Counted from the first letter of the stretch, positions 9,971 through 19,690 are shown. The stretch: DNA of 64,000 bases from Xenorhabdus bovienii SS-2004 (GCF_000027225.1 NC_013892.1:2480001-2544000); one strand, 5' to 3'. Made by a program: numbers and translations. The notes: generated by a model not told the origin, from the sequence alone.

Positions 9971-12031
9971 ATGAACCCAATTAAATTACCAAACCTAAAA
10001 TTATCATCATTAAGTGTGGTCATTTTGACTGGGTTATCTTCTGCTCATGCAACAACAATCCTTGCTGAAGAAAATAAATCATCCAAAGATACTTTGACTG
10101 TTTACGCGACTGGCAATGAGCGCGATAGTTTTGAAGCGCCTATGATGGTAACAGTCATTGAAGGAAACTCAGCCAACAATAGAGTGGCAGGCAATGCCCA
10201 TGATTTACTGCGTAACCTTCCTGGTATTAACGTTTCTGGTTCTGGGCGCACCAATGGACAAGACATCAGTATGCGCGGTTATTCTAAAAAAGGTGTTTTA
10301 ACGCTTGTTGATGGTATTCGTCAGGGCACCGATACTGGGCATCTCAATGGTTTATTTCTCGATCCAAGCTTGATTAAACAGGTCGAAGTCGTTCGTGGTC
10401 CATCCGCCCTACTTTATGGCAGTGGTGCACTGGGAGGCGTTATTGCCTATCAGACAGTTGATGCAGCCGATTTATTGCAAGAGGGAAAAAATACTGGCTT
10501 TCGTGTTTTCAGTCGCGCAGCAACAGGTGATCATAGCCTGGGATTTGGTGGTGCTGCATTTGGTAAGACAGAGCAACTCGATGGGTTATTTGCATTCAGT
10601 AGCCGTGATGTTGGCAATATTCGCTATGGTAACAGCCTAATCGGTCATAATGACGAAACCATTGGTAATATGCTGGCAAAAGGGAAATGGAATATCAATG
10701 ATAGCCAATCACTCAGTAGCGAACTTCGCTATTACCGCAATCAGTCCCATGAGCCTAAAAACCCACAAGCTATCACAGATAATGCTAAAAACGATAACCC
10801 GAGAGCAGATCGCACCACGACACAACATGATGCACAACTGACTTATCGACTCAATCCGGCTGAGTACAACTGGCTGAATACCAAAGCGGATATCTATTAC
10901 TCGGACGTCACTATTAATGCAAAAACCAAAGAGAAAGGTTTTGAAGGTCGCAAACAAGAAACTTACGGCGTTAAATTAGAGAACCGTTCACATCTGGGTG
11001 CAAACACTTTTTCAGTTCATCAATTCACGTACGGTGGCGAGGCTTACAAACAGAAACAGAAGCCAAACGGCAATACAGAAAGTTTCCCTGATGCCGATAT
11101 CCGTTTTGCATCCGGTTGGGTTCAAGATGAAATAACCCTGCGTGATTTGCCTGTTTCATTCATCGTCGGTACACGTTACGACAATTACAACGCTTCAAAT
11201 GCTAAATATGACGATATCAGTGCCAATAAATGGTCATCAAAAGGCGCTGTCAGCATTACGCCAACTCCTTGGTCAATGTTATTCACTTCCTATTCTCAGG
11301 CATTTCGTGCTCCAACCATGGGTGAAATGTATAACGATTCTAAGCACTTCCACATGCCAGCAATGAGAGGAAAGCCGGGATTCACTAATTACTGGAAACC
11401 TAATCCTAACCTGCGTCCAGAAAGCAATGAAACTCTGGAATCTGGCTTTGGACTGCGTTTCGATGATTTATTCTCCAGTAACGATGAGTTGAAATTCAAA
11501 GTCAGTTATTTTGACACTCAAGCGAAGGATTACATCACTTCCATCGTGACAATGCCGGATATGAGATCTACAACGTCAATCAATATCCCTAAAACCAAAA
11601 TTTGGGGCTGGGATGCTTCAATGAGTTATGAATCAAATTGGTTCTCATGGAATCTCGCTTACAACCGAACAATGGGAAAAAACGAAGAAACAGGAGAATC
11701 TATCGCCGACCTCAGTCCCGATACTTTGAGCAGCATGCTAGATATCCCTCTATCTAACACCGGTTTTTCCCTTGGTTGGATCGGTAAATTTACCCAACAT
11801 ACTCAGTTCAGAGGGATTAATGGTGATAAAAATGAGCGCGGTCAGAAACTCTCTCAATACGCAGGCTACGGAATCAATGATTTCTATGTCAGTTATCACG
11901 GCGATGGAAAATTAAAAGGGCTAACAACTTCTGTCGTACTTGGAAACGCGTTCGACAAAGAATATTACTCGCCATTGGGCGCCCCACAGGATGGCCGCAA
12001 CGGTAAACTGTTCATCAGCTACCAGTGGTAG
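9971..12031 (+). CDS. hmuR: TonB-dependent haem/haemoprotein outer-membrane receptor HmuR
   Basis: Outer-membrane receptor importing haem with TonB energy. It has 686 residues from ATG 9971, which has GGAG ten bases upstream; the frame is open to 9914 but those codons lack a ribosome site. There is a signal peptide (hydrophobic, ending near SSAHA), a TonB-box-like DTLTVYAT, a plug domain with GINVSGSGRTNGQDISMRGY and VEVVRGPSALLYGSGALGG, then a 22-strand-type barrel. The FRAP (AFRAPTMGEMY) and NPNL (PNPNLRPESNETLESGF) motifs of haem receptors are present, and the protein ends in an aromatic residue (SYQW) as outer-membrane proteins do. First gene of hmuRSTUV. Confidence 0.95.
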   Translation: MNPIKLPNLKLSSLSVVILTGLSSAHATTILAEENKSSKDTLTVYATGNERDSFEAPMMVTVIEGNSANNRVAGNAHDLLRNLPGINVSGSGRTNGQDISMRGYSKKGVLTLVDGIRQGTDTGHLNGLFLDPSLIKQVEVVRGPSALLYGSGALGGVIAYQTVDAADLLQEGKNTGFRVFSRAATGDHSLGFGGAAFGKTEQLDGLFAFSSRDVGNIRYGNSLIGHNDETIGNMLAKGKWNINDSQSLSSELRYYRNQSHEPKNPQAITDNAKNDNPRADRTTTQHDAQLTYRLNPAEYNWLNTKADIYYSDVTINAKTKEKGFEGRKQETYGVKLENRSHLGANTFSVHQFTYGGEAYKQKQKPNGNTESFPDADIRFASGWVQDEITLRDLPVSFIVGTRYDNYNASNAKYDDISANKWSSKGAVSITPTPWSMLFTSYSQAFRAPTMGEMYNDSKHFHMPAMRGKPGFTNYWKPNPNLRPESNETLESGFGLRFDDLFSSNDELKFKVSYFDTQAKDYITSIVTMPDMRSTTSINIPKTKIWGWDASMSYESNWFSWNLAYNRTMGKNEETGESIADLSPDTLSSMLDIPLSNTGFSLGWIGKFTQHTQFRGINGDKNERGQKLSQYAGYGINDFYVSYHGDGKLKGLTTSVVLGNAFDKEYYSPLGAPQDGRNGKLFISYQW

Positions 12032-12106
12032 ATAACAACCACCCGGTTTTTTTAATACGTTTTTAACACACTATTTTTAAACACAGTTTTTAAGGAGCCA
12101 GCAATT

Positions 12107-13180
12107 GTGAATCAGTCACTTTATGAACGTTACCTACAGGCCAAAGCGGATAACAAAGCTAAATATGCACGTGATCTCGCTGCTTACCTCAATGTCAGCG
12201 AAGGAGAATTATTGCATAGTCGTGTTGGTATCGACGCAAAACGTTTGAACGTTGATGCTCCTGCCCTGCTTCAAGAGCTGGCAACGGTCGGAGAAACTAA
12301 AGCCATTACCCGTAATGATTTTGCCGTTCACGAACAGGTAGGTCGTTACGAAAATACACAGTTCAGCCCACATGTCGGTTTGATTCTCAACCCACGAGAA
12401 CTTGATCTGCGACTATTCTTCGACCATTGGGCCTGCGTTTTCTCTCTGGTTGAACCAGCCAAAAATGGCCTGCGTCACAGTATTCAATTCTTTGACCGCC
12501 AAGGTGATGCTCTGCATAAAGTGTACACAACCAAAGATACCGATATGGCTGCATGGGAAGCCTTGATCGAAAAATATCAGACCGATGAAAATCCAGCTCT
12601 GGAAATTCAACCTGAAAAAGTATCTGAGCACAAAGAAGTCACAGAACAACTGAAAGCTCAATTGGATGAAGAATGGCGTGCTATGACTAATGTTCACCAA
12701 TTTTTTATGATGATGAGCCGTCATAACCTAAACCGTCAGCAAATTTTCAATGCTGTCGGTAATGATCTGGCCTACCGTGTTGAAAATTCATCACTGACTC
12801 AAATCATTGAAACCGCGCATAACGATCAAAATGAAATCATGATTTTTGTCGGAAATCGTGGTTGTATCCAGATTTTCACGGGTAAACTGGAACGTTTGAT
12901 GCCTTATCAGGAAGAAAATTCTCCTCAGAAATGGGTCAACATTTTCAATCGTGATTTCACTTTGCACCTGATTGAAAGTGCTATTGTAGAAAGCTGGGTA
13001 ACACGTAAGCCAACAACTGATGGTTTTGTCACCAGCCTTGAGCTATTTGATGCCGAAGGTAACCAAATCGCACAATTGTACGGCCAGCGTACCGAAGGTA
13101 CGCCTGAACAGGCACATTGGCGTAAGCAGATTGCCGCACTGCCTAAACTGGAATCAGAAAAGGAAACTTGCATAGTATGA
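12107..13180 (+). CDS. hmuS: Haem-handling/degrading protein HmuS (HemS/ChuS family)
   Basis: Cytoplasmic protein that binds incoming haem and, in ChuS/HmuS relatives, can break it open to release iron. It has 357 residues with two homologous halves typical of HemS; the second carries NVHQFFMMMSRHNLNRQQ and VGNRGCIQIFTGK. The start is GTG at 12107, with AAGGAG nine bases upstream. It lies 75 bases after hmuR and its stop overlaps the hmuT start (ATGA). Confidence 0.95.
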   Translation: MNQSLYERYLQAKADNKAKYARDLAAYLNVSEGELLHSRVGIDAKRLNVDAPALLQELATVGETKAITRNDFAVHEQVGRYENTQFSPHVGLILNPRELDLRLFFDHWACVFSLVEPAKNGLRHSIQFFDRQGDALHKVYTTKDTDMAAWEALIEKYQTDENPALEIQPEKVSEHKEVTEQLKAQLDEEWRAMTNVHQFFMMMSRHNLNRQQIFNAVGNDLAYRVENSSLTQIIETAHNDQNEIMIFVGNRGCIQIFTGKLERLMPYQEENSPQKWVNIFNRDFTLHLIESAIVESWVTRKPTTDGFVTSLELFDAEGNQIAQLYGQRTEGTPEQAHWRKQIAALPKLESEKETCIV

Positions 13181-13995
13181 AAAAGTGGCTTCTAACATTT
13201 ATGTTTGCCATCTCTGGCAATGCATTCTCTGCTGAACGCATTGTCACAATTGGTGGTGATGTGTCTGAAATTGTTTTTGCACTTGGCGAAGGGCAGAATG
13301 TTGTCGCAAGGGATAGCACCAGCCAAAACCCTAAAGCATTACTCTCACTACCCGATGTGGGATATATGCGAATGCTGAATTCAGAAGGGATCCTATCCAT
13401 GCGCCCATCACTGGTGATTGTAAGTGAATCGGCGCAACCGTCTCTCGCACTTAAGCAAGTCGAAAATTCAGGTGTAAAAGTTATTAAAGTGACCAGCAAA
13501 GCCTCGTTAGAAGCCGTTTCTGAAAAAATTTTGACCGTTGCAAAGGCGGTCAATCAGGAAAAAAGCGGTGAAATGCTGATCTCCCAATATCGACAACAGT
13601 TAGCCGAAATCAACACGTCAAATATTCCCACTAAGGTGATCTTTGTCATGAGCCACGGCGGGATCATGCCAATGGCAGCCGGTCAACAGACAGCCGCAGA
13701 CCAGATTATCCGTAGTATAGGTGCACAGAATGCCATGCAGGGATTTAAAGGATATCGTCCCCTATCTCAAGAAGGAGTCATTGCCAGCCAGCCTGATTTG
13801 CTGCTAGTCAGTACTGAGGGGCTGAAAACGCTGGGAGGTATGGATAAACTCTGGCAGCTTCCGGGATTAAATTTCACTCCGGCAGGCAAGAAAAAACAGG
13901 TTATTATTGTGGATGAAATGGGTCTGCTTGGATTTGGCATCCAAACTCCAGCCGTCATGAAACAAGTCCGCGAGGCGGCGGAGAAAGTGCAATGA
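13177..13995 (+). CDS. hmuT: Periplasmic haem-binding protein HmuT
   Basis: Substrate-binding protein of the haem ABC importer. The ATG at 13177 overlaps the hmuS stop (ATGA), giving 272 residues and a standard signal peptide (MKKWLLTFMFAISGNAFSA). The in-frame TTG nine bases earlier is less likely. The block GYMRMLNSEGILSMRP carries the tyrosine that is the axial haem ligand in HmuT/ShuT. The two-lobe class III binding-protein pattern is evident (AERIVTIGGDVSEIVFALG, QPDLLLVSTEG). Confidence 0.95.
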   Translation: MKKWLLTFMFAISGNAFSAERIVTIGGDVSEIVFALGEGQNVVARDSTSQNPKALLSLPDVGYMRMLNSEGILSMRPSLVIVSESAQPSLALKQVENSGVKVIKVTSKASLEAVSEKILTVAKAVNQEKSGEMLISQYRQQLAEINTSNIPTKVIFVMSHGGIMPMAAGQQTAADQIIRSIGAQNAMQGFKGYRPLSQEGVIASQPDLLLVSTEGLKTLGGMDKLWQLPGLNFTPAGKKKQVIIVDEMGLLGFGIQTPAVMKQVREAAEKVQ

Positions 13996-14993
13996 GTCGT
14001 TCCCACTCCCCCAGTTTCGGCTTGATGGCTCTCGGCTTGTTGCTATTCTTGTTAGCAATCAGCTCAGCCAATATGGGGGCATTGCCACTTTCTTTTAAAA
14101 CCCTGTGGGAGTCCTCATTGGATGACCCACAGTGGCAGATTTGGTTAAATATCCGCTTACCGCGCATTCTGCTGGCTATTTTGGTTGGCGGTGCGCTGGC
14201 TGTGTCCGGTGCCGTGATGCAGGGATTGTTCCGCAATCCCCTTGCCGATCCTGGCTTATTAGGGATCAGTAGTGGTGCTGCACTTACCGTAGCAACGGTG
14301 ATTGTTCTGCCTTTTACGCTACCTGCCAGTATCGCGTTATATGGCCATATTATTGCGGCTTTTATCGGCAGTTTACTGGTTTCATTCCTGATATTTTCGT
14401 TAAATAAATATAACCACGGTAATCTATCCAAATTATTACTTGCCGGTATTGCCATCAATGCCCTTTGTATGTCGTTTATCGGTGTGTTGAGCTATGTCAG
14501 TAATGATCAGCAATTGCGCCAATTTTCGATTTGGATGATGGGTTCATTGAGCCAAATTGAATGGCCAACACTGATTATCGCCGCGTCTCTCATTATTCCT
14601 GTTTGCATTTTGGCATTCAGTCAATCACGAAAACTCAATCTGCTTCAATTAGGCGATGAAGAAGCTCACTATCTCGGTATTAATGTCCAACGTACTAAGT
14701 ATCAATTATTATTGCTGAGTGCCCTGCTGATTGGCTGTGCTGTCGCTTTGAGCGGTGTCATTGGTTTTATCGGTCTGGTGATTCCACACCTTGTCAGACT
14801 ACGGTTTGGCGGTGACCATACTTGGCTTCTGCCAATCTCGGTACTGGGCGGAGCATGCCTGCTGTTAAGTGCTGATACACTGGCTAGAACATTAGTTTCT
14901 CCTGCAGAAATACCAGTAGGACTTATCACCGGTTTGATCGGTGCTCCCTATTTTTTATGGTTGATTCTTAAACCATCAGGAGGCCGTTTATAA
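13992..14993 (+). CDS. hmuU: Haem ABC transporter permease HmuU
   Basis: FecCD-family inner-membrane permease, 333 residues, with about ten hydrophobic helices. Family motifs are [38 protein letters not shown] and the C-terminal [16 protein letters not shown] coupling segment. Its ATG overlaps the hmuT stop by four bases and its TAA shares one base with the hmuV ATG, showing translational coupling. Confidence 0.96.
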   Translation: MSRSHSPSFGLMALGLLLFLLAISSANMGALPLSFKTLWESSLDDPQWQIWLNIRLPRILLAILVGGALAVSGAVMQGLFRNPLADPGLLGISSGAALTVATVIVLPFTLPASIALYGHIIAAFIGSLLVSFLIFSLNKYNHGNLSKLLLAGIAINALCMSFIGVLSYVSNDQQLRQFSIWMMGSLSQIEWPTLIIAASLIIPVCILAFSQSRKLNLLQLGDEEAHYLGINVQRTKYQLLLLSALLIGCAVALSGVIGFIGLVIPHLVRLRFGGDHTWLLPISVLGGACLLLSADTLARTLVSPAEIPVGLITGLIGAPYFLWLILKPSGGRL

Positions 14994-15787
14994 TGGAATC
15001 AGTAATGTCGGAAAATTTACTTGAAGCCAGAAATTTAAACTATTTCATTGGGCATCGTCAGATTATCAAGGATATTTCACTTTCCCTTCAGAAAGGGGAA
15101 GTTGTTGCAATTATTGGCCCCAATGGGGCCGGGAAATCTACGCTGTTACGCTTATTAACAGGCTATATTCCGTCCAATTCAGGCGAATGCCTGTTAAAAG
15201 GCGTTCCAATCTCCCGTTGGCCAACCCAGCAACTTGCACGTATTCGTGCCGTTATGCGGCAATACAGTTCTCTTTCTTTTCCCTTCAGTGTGGAAGAAAT
15301 CATTGCCATGGGCCGTGTGCCACATGAAAATACCCACAGAAAAACGGCCATTGATGAAGCGATTATGCTGACAGAATGTGAAGAGCTAAGACATCGAAAT
15401 TATCAGCAGTTATCTGGAGGGGAACAACAGCGGGTTCAACTGGCAAGAGTACTGACACAGCTTTGGCATCCAGAGCCAACAGAATCTTGTCTATTTCTGG
15501 ATGAACCCACATCAGCATTGGATCTTTACCACCAGCAACATACATTACGGCTGGTACATCGCCTGACACGTCAGCGCCCTCTGGCTGTTTGCTGTGTACT
15601 GCATGATTTAAATTTGGCTTCACTCTATGCAGACAAAATTATCCTGTTACACAAAGGAAAACTGGTGGCGTCTGGTTCCCCGCAGGATGTGCTTCGCGAT
15701 GATATTCTTAAACAATGGTATCGGGCTGATTTAGGGGTTACTCAGCATCCTGAAACCTATCAGCCACAAGTTTATCTCCGGCAATAA
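14993..15787 (+). CDS. hmuV: Haem ABC transporter ATP-binding protein HmuV
   Basis: ATPase that powers HmuTU. It has 264 residues, with Walker [10 protein letters not shown] (42-50), signature [15 protein letters not shown], Walker [13 protein letters not shown] and the switch HDLNLASLY. An alternative start is ATG 15005, four codons later. Last gene of the haem operon; a 12-bp stem hairpin follows at 15813. Confidence 0.96.
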   Translation: MESVMSENLLEARNLNYFIGHRQIIKDISLSLQKGEVVAIIGPNGAGKSTLLRLLTGYIPSNSGECLLKGVPISRWPTQQLARIRAVMRQYSSLSFPFSVEEIIAMGRVPHENTHRKTAIDEAIMLTECEELRHRNYQQLSGGEQQRVQLARVLTQLWHPEPTESCLFLDEPTSALDLYHQQHTLRLVHRLTRQRPLAVCCVLHDLNLASLYADKIILLHKGKLVASGSPQDVLRDDILKQWYRADLGVTQHPETYQPQVYLRQ

Positions 15788-15812
15788 CCAATCTCGGTAA
15801 CCATATTGAAAA

Positions 15813-15844
15813 GGCAAATTTTGTTGGTATTCACAAAATTTGCC
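15813..15844 (+). terminator. Terminator-like hairpin between hmuV and the convergent gene
   Basis: GGCAAATTTTGT (15813-15824) and ACAAAATTTGCC (15833-15844) form a perfect 12-bp stem. There is no strong T-run on either side. Placed between two converging genes. Confidence 0.5.
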
Positions 15845-15969
15845 TAAACAACGAGGATCTACACATTCAGCCATATCCAACTTTGACCATTGGTGGATTT
15901 TAGGATTATCAATGAGTTAAATGGGAAGGCTATTCCTTTTTCGTGGAGTAACACAAAAAACATCTAAAT

Positions 15970-16467
15970 TTACCGAATAAGCAATTCCACACTTATATCC
16001 ATATACGATGAGCTTCCGTAAACGTTATTCTGATTGCAGTCAGCATCTCCACAAGTCGCGCTTTTGACTATATTCGGACACCCTTTAATTACTGTATACC
16101 ATCCTCCATCAAACCCACGCTCAAATCTCAAAGCACAACTCGTCGAGCCACTAGAAACCGCCCACTCAACCCATTTAGGCCTAAGTGTACAAGCACTAAA
16201 TAAATTATCGTTGTCTTGTAAATGAGTACTTTGCTGGTTACCAGGCTCAACCCTTATCTGATCTGCACCACTATCATACATACAGTCGGTGCTTCGTTTG
16301 GCTATCATGAAATCATTTACAGAAGAAGAGGAATTTTTAAATTCCATATTATAGTCAGCAGAAAGAATCTGTTGTTTTTCTGCATTAACCATTTTCTCAT
16401 CTGCCCGGACTGGGGATATCAACAAACAATATAAAGCTGCACAAAATAATATATTGATAATCTTCAT
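15970..16467 (-). CDS. Secreted cysteine-rich protein, function unknown
   Basis: 165 residues. The start ATG has AAGGAG about eight bases upstream on the minus strand. A clear Sec signal peptide (MKIINILFCAALYCLLISPVRA, probable cleavage after RADA-type PVRA) leaves a mature protein of about 143 residues with six cysteines (STDCMYDS, FSACTLRP, STSCALRF, IKGCPN, SATCGD, DADCNQ), consistent with up to three disulfides in a beta-rich fold; the C-terminus SSYMDISVELLIR looks like an edge strand. I recognise no family. It is isolated, flanked by the haem operon and by repeat-rich, remnant-rich DNA, which suggests an accessory or horizontally acquired effector or lectin-like protein. That role is only a guess. 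Confidence 0.7.
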   Translation of the reverse strand: MKIINILFCAALYCLLISPVRADEKMVNAEKQQILSADYNMEFKNSSSSVNDFMIAKRSTDCMYDSGADQIRVEPGNQQSTHLQDNDNLFSACTLRPKWVEWAVSSGSTSCALRFERGFDGGWYTVIKGCPNIVKSATCGDADCNQNNVYGSSSYMDISVELLIR

Positions 16468-16763
16468 GACGTGCTCCTTCTGATGAAATTACTAAAAATA
16501 TTTCGTCAATATTTTTGATTCGTTATTGCTTCACCGTTAATGGAGTACTGAGATGATAGTTACTAATAGCATACGAACTATCGTGATTCTATCAACTTTA
16601 GATTATAAAGAATTATTTTTACTGCTATACATCAAAGATAAACAGATGAGTAAGAGGTTTTAATGTATTTATATTACTCTTTTACGCAGGGTAGGTAATA
16701 AGTAAAATAGATGGATTGCAATTCCGATCACAATAATAAATATATTAAAATCAATGCATTAGG

Positions 16764-16857
16764 TTATTTTATTATTTTATTATTTTATTATTTTATTATT
16801 TTATTATTTTATTATTTTATTATTTTATTATTTTATTATTTTATTATTTTATTATTA
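16764..16857. repeat. Octanucleotide microsatellite (TTATTTTA), about 11.7 copies
   Basis: A near-perfect tandem array of the 8-base unit TTATTTTA spans 94 bases. Since 8 is not a multiple of 3, the frames cycle (a plus-strand open frame gives a repetitive YFIILLFY string that is unlikely to be real protein). It lies about 300 bases upstream of the start of the secreted protein gene at 15970-16467 and about 545 bases upstream of the AraC-like gene. Confidence 0.95.
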
Positions 16858-16951
16858 AGAGAAGTCATCTGCAACATTATACCAATAAAAATTAGCTGTT
16901 ATATTAATATTAGCGCTTATATCTCCTTCAAGGAAAACTTTCGGGTTGCCC

Positions 16952-17112
16952 GACCTAACAGTTAAAGACTTAGAACCAGCGATTGGCAAATCGACCGTGT
17001 TTATGAGGTTCTGAACCGTAAGCGTAATCAAACATTACCCATGATCCGCAATTTACACGTTATGTTAGGTATTCCCGCAGATGTCCTGATAAAACCAACA
17101 AAAAACAGTCCT
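16952..17112 (+). pseudogene. Frameshifted remnant of a HigA-type (COG5499) antitoxin
   Basis: One frame encodes DLTVKDLEPAIGKS (16952-16993) and, after a one-base shift, the next encodes DRVYEVLNRKRNQTLPM and then IRNLHVMLGIPADVLIKP (16993-17106). Together they read as the helix-turn-helix C-terminal part of HigA-like antitoxins (LTVKDLEP.IG..NRVYEVLNRKR.LTLPMIR.LH..LGIPADVLI). The N-terminal half and any HigB toxin are missing. Frame change and fragment length show it is dead. Confidence 0.7.
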
Positions 17113-17401
17113 GTTATGGGTAATACCACTCGCTTAAGCAAATTCGATTGCATTACAGCCTCATTTATAATTAATAACGTAGCTATAATATCACTGTACT
17201 TAAAAACAAATAAACATCTGATGCGCACCATTAATTCATAAAAGAAAAAATGAACAACACATAATGCTGATTAAATTGAAATCGCACATTTTGCGTATAC
17301 GATTCAAAAGAAATTCTTAAAATGTCCCACAAAATAACGTAAGTTATTATTTATTTATCGGTATCTTTTCAGCAAAAGGCCCACCTATGTGGGAGGTAAA
17401 T

Positions 17402-17764
17402 ATGTTAGAAAGTGTCATCAACGATATTGTCAGATGGCTAGAAAGCCAGCTTCAACGTACTGAAGGTATCAAAATAGATGCCATTGCACATAAAAGTGGC
17501 TATTCAAAATGGCATTTACAGCGAATTTTTAAGGAACTGAAAGGCTGTACACTGGGTCAATATGTGCGTAGACGTCGTCTCCATGAAGCAGCAAAGTCTT
17601 TGCATGAAGATAGCTTGCCGATTCTTGATATTGCTTTGCAATATGGTTTTAGTTCTCAGGCTACATTTACCCGAATATTTAAGAAGCATTTTAATACAAC
17701 ACCCGCTAAATTCAGGGCAAGTGGGCAGTTACCCGAGTTTAAGACTTTCTTACATTGCGAATAA
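17402..17764 (+). CDS. Small AraC/MarA/SoxS-type transcriptional activator
   Basis: 120 residues, consisting only of the two-helix-turn-helix AraC DNA-binding domain, like MarA (127) and SoxS (107) and without a ligand domain. The first HTH is around IDAIAHKSGYSKWHLQRIFK and the second around ILDIALQYGFSSQATFTRIF, ending in the family signature TPAKFR. The start is ATG 17402, since GGGAGG ends seven bases upstream; the frame is open five codons earlier. The Shine-Dalgarno sequence is partly in a CCCAC/GTGGG stem (17379-17394). Probably a stress or efflux regulator, but its regulon cannot be read from the sequence. Confidence 0.9.
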   Translation: MLESVINDIVRWLESQLQRTEGIKIDAIAHKSGYSKWHLQRIFKELKGCTLGQYVRRRRLHEAAKSLHEDSLPILDIALQYGFSSQATFTRIFKKHFNTTPAKFRASGQLPEFKTFLHCE

Positions 17765-17850
17765 TAAAGACGCAGTGTAATAAAAAATAGCCCAAATAAT
17801 GTTTCAAAGCCAAATTTCTAAACCATATTTATAGTAAGTGTCACCCTTTT

Positions 17851-17883
17851 ATGGTCAACTTCCCTATTGTTGACCATTTTTTT
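17851..17883 (+). terminator. Terminator after the MarA-like gene
   Basis: ATGGTCAAC (17851-17859) with GTTGACCAT (17869-17877), a 9-base loop, and seven T residues following. Strong intrinsic terminator between two convergent genes. Confidence 0.8.
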
Positions 17884-17910
17884 GCCTTCATGCCATGTCT
17901 GGCTATTCAC

Positions 17911-18927
17911 TCATTTCAATTCGTCAACCAACCAGTGATACAACTGCTGTAATTCTTTATCCAGTAAGGAATATTGTTCTCTGATTTGTTGAATCACTTG
18001 CCCAACTGCCTGTGGTTGATACAGTACACCAACAAGCTTTTCAGCCAATAACTCGAATGGCGCAGGTTCCAGGCTATCAGTGAAAATCTGGCAACGACCA
18101 ATAGTACCGTGTTCAATATCAACATGGAGTTCAATTCCTCCCCAACAGAAACGGTTATCCAATGTATGACTGAACTCGGGTGCCTGACCAAAATTCCATT
18201 CCCAACTACCCTGCTTGGCAAAAACGTCAGTAAATCCCGGTAAATCAGGTACGGCCTGCGGCGAAATGAGTTCTGACTTGGCTACTTCACCGAAATATTC
18301 AAAAAATGCTTCGGTAATTCCACCACACACTTTTTCATGTGTGATATCAGGTAATAATTCCGATAAATTCGTCACTCTGGAACGAACAGACGTTATACCT
18401 TTCGCCTGTAATTTTTTAGGATCAGGATTAAGATAATCGGCAAGGCGGTTCAAATCTGCATTAATCAACAACGTACCATGATGAAAACCTCTGTCTTTGG
18501 TTTCGCGATACGCCGAGCCTGAAATTTTACGCTCACCTTCAGGGGATGATAAAATTAAGTCATTACGACCAGAAACCATCGCATGGATGCCCGCTTTTTT
18601 TAATCCTTCCAGAATGATTTGAGTGGAAACAGTTTTATTATATTCTGGCTTACCTGCCATAAAGGTAAAACAGGTATTACCCAAATCATGAAAAACAGCG
18701 CCCCCACCACTACTGCGCCGAGCCAATTTTATTCCATCCTGCTCCATTCTCCGTGTATTGCACTCTTTCCATGGGTTCTGAGCGCGCCCTACCACAACCG
18801 TATTGGCGTTACGCCATAAAAACAAGACGCGCTGATCTGGTGACATCTGTCGGAAAATACATTCTTCAACTGCAAGATTAAACCAAGGATCATGGGAATC
18901 AGACAACAGCAGGCGTAATGTAGACAT
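17911..18927 (-). CDS. lplA: Lipoate-protein ligase A
   Basis: Activates free lipoate with ATP and attaches it to lipoyl domains of 2-oxoacid dehydrogenases and GcvH. From ATG 18927 it has 338 residues, exactly the E. coli length; the start has GGAG seven bases upstream, so the in-frame TTG at 18942 is rejected. Motifs are [20 protein letters not shown] (lipoyl-AMP site), the catalytic lysine in [19 protein letters not shown], and the C-terminal accessory domain. It is isolated on the minus strand and shares a terminator region with the convergent MarA-like gene. Confidence 0.97.
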   Translation of the reverse strand: MSTLRLLLSDSHDPWFNLAVEECIFRQMSPDQRVLFLWRNANTVVVGRAQNPWKECNTRRMEQDGIKLARRSSGGGAVFHDLGNTCFTFMAGKPEYNKTVSTQIILEGLKKAGIHAMVSGRNDLILSSPEGERKISGSAYRETKDRGFHHGTLLINADLNRLADYLNPDPKKLQAKGITSVRSRVTNLSELLPDITHEKVCGGITEAFFEYFGEVAKSELISPQAVPDLPGFTDVFAKQGSWEWNFGQAPEFSHTLDNRFCWGGIELHVDIEHGTIGRCQIFTDSLEPAPFELLAEKLVGVLYQPQAVGQVIQQIREQYSLLDKELQQLYHWLVDELK

Positions 18928-19000
18928 ATTTGTCTCCGGCAAAAAAACAGAGCGTTAAGATATCATAAAGCACTACTGAATTTGATGGCTAAAGACGGGG

Positions 19001-19480
19001 TTACATCCTGCGGGCTTGCCAAAAAACACGTCGCCAATACACATTACCAAGAGAAGAACGTATAACGCCTTTACTGGTCGATGCATGAATGAACTCGTCG
19101 TTGATATCATAAATACCTACATGCAAACCACTCTCGCCACTGCCTGTCTTGAAAAATACCAGATCACCCGGCATCAAATCATCTTTACTAATCTGGGTGC
19201 CTAATTTGGTTTGTTCGTTTGTTGTACGCGGAAGGTGAATATTAAAACGATCGTGAAATGTACGGTAAACAAAGCCAGAGCAATCAACACCACGCTGATC
19301 TATTCCACCATATCGATAAGGCGTACCGTGCCATTGATTAAGTTGCTCTTTTAACTGAGCAATGACCATAATTGGATCAGAAAGTGCTGTCCGCAATGGA
19401 GGTAAATTGGATTTAGAAACAGGATTGGTACAGCCAATTAAGAGTAGATTAAATGATAAAAATAAATACCTAAATCTCAC
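19001..19480 (-). CDS. nlpC: NlpC, NlpC/P60 cell-wall peptidase lipoprotein
   Basis: 159 residues. The N-terminus MRFRYLFLSFNLLLIGC is a lipoprotein signal with the acylated cysteine at 17. The NlpC/P60 domain has the catalytic cysteine in RGVDCSGF (Cys67) and the histidine in SGLHVGIY (His120). It aligns throughout with E. coli NlpC (HGTPYRYGG, PGDLVFFKTGSG, HASTSKGV). In E. coli nlpC lies next to btuD; here some 9 kb with the arn operon separate them. It probably cleaves D-Glu/mDAP-type bonds in murein peptides. Confidence 0.95.
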   Translation of the reverse strand: MRFRYLFLSFNLLLIGCTNPVSKSNLPPLRTALSDPIMVIAQLKEQLNQWHGTPYRYGGIDQRGVDCSGFVYRTFHDRFNIHLPRTTNEQTKLGTQISKDDLMPGDLVFFKTGSGESGLHVGIYDINDEFIHASTSKGVIRSSLGNVYWRRVFWQARRM

Positions 19481-19657
19481 GCGAAGCCCCCGCCATTGCT
19501 TACTATCACATTGAATTTACTGAACTGCTATTTTTGCTGATTTTCGTGCATTTAAGATTATTTTAGGCTGTTTTTGTACTAACGGCACGCCCATCAGCAC
19601 CCCATTAATTCGGGGACCCGGATAGGAGAACTTCAATTATAGCCTACTATAGCATAG

Positions 19658-19690
19658 AAAAACGCCCCCGCGCAGACGGTAACGCGGCGC
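19658..19690 (-). terminator. GC-rich terminator-like hairpin
   Basis: CCGCG (19668-19672) and CGCGG (19683-19687), extendable by flanking GC pairs. Followed on the minus strand by a run of five T. It is not attached to a recognisable gene; the local GC content is higher than around it, consistent with foreign or phage-derived DNA. A TATAAT-like box and a 25-codon ORF (MGVPLVQKQPKIILNARKSA, minus strand) lie just downstream. Confidence 0.3.

Noticed and set aside
16711..16965. 85-codon plus-strand ORF with YFIILLFY repeats
   Set aside because: It is the translation of the octanucleotide tract and lacks a ribosome site; a chance open frame through a stop-poor repeat.
17281..17299. Marbox-like sequence ahead of the MarA-like gene
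   Set aside because: The left half (ATCGCAC) fits the consensus but the right half does not; too weak to annotate.
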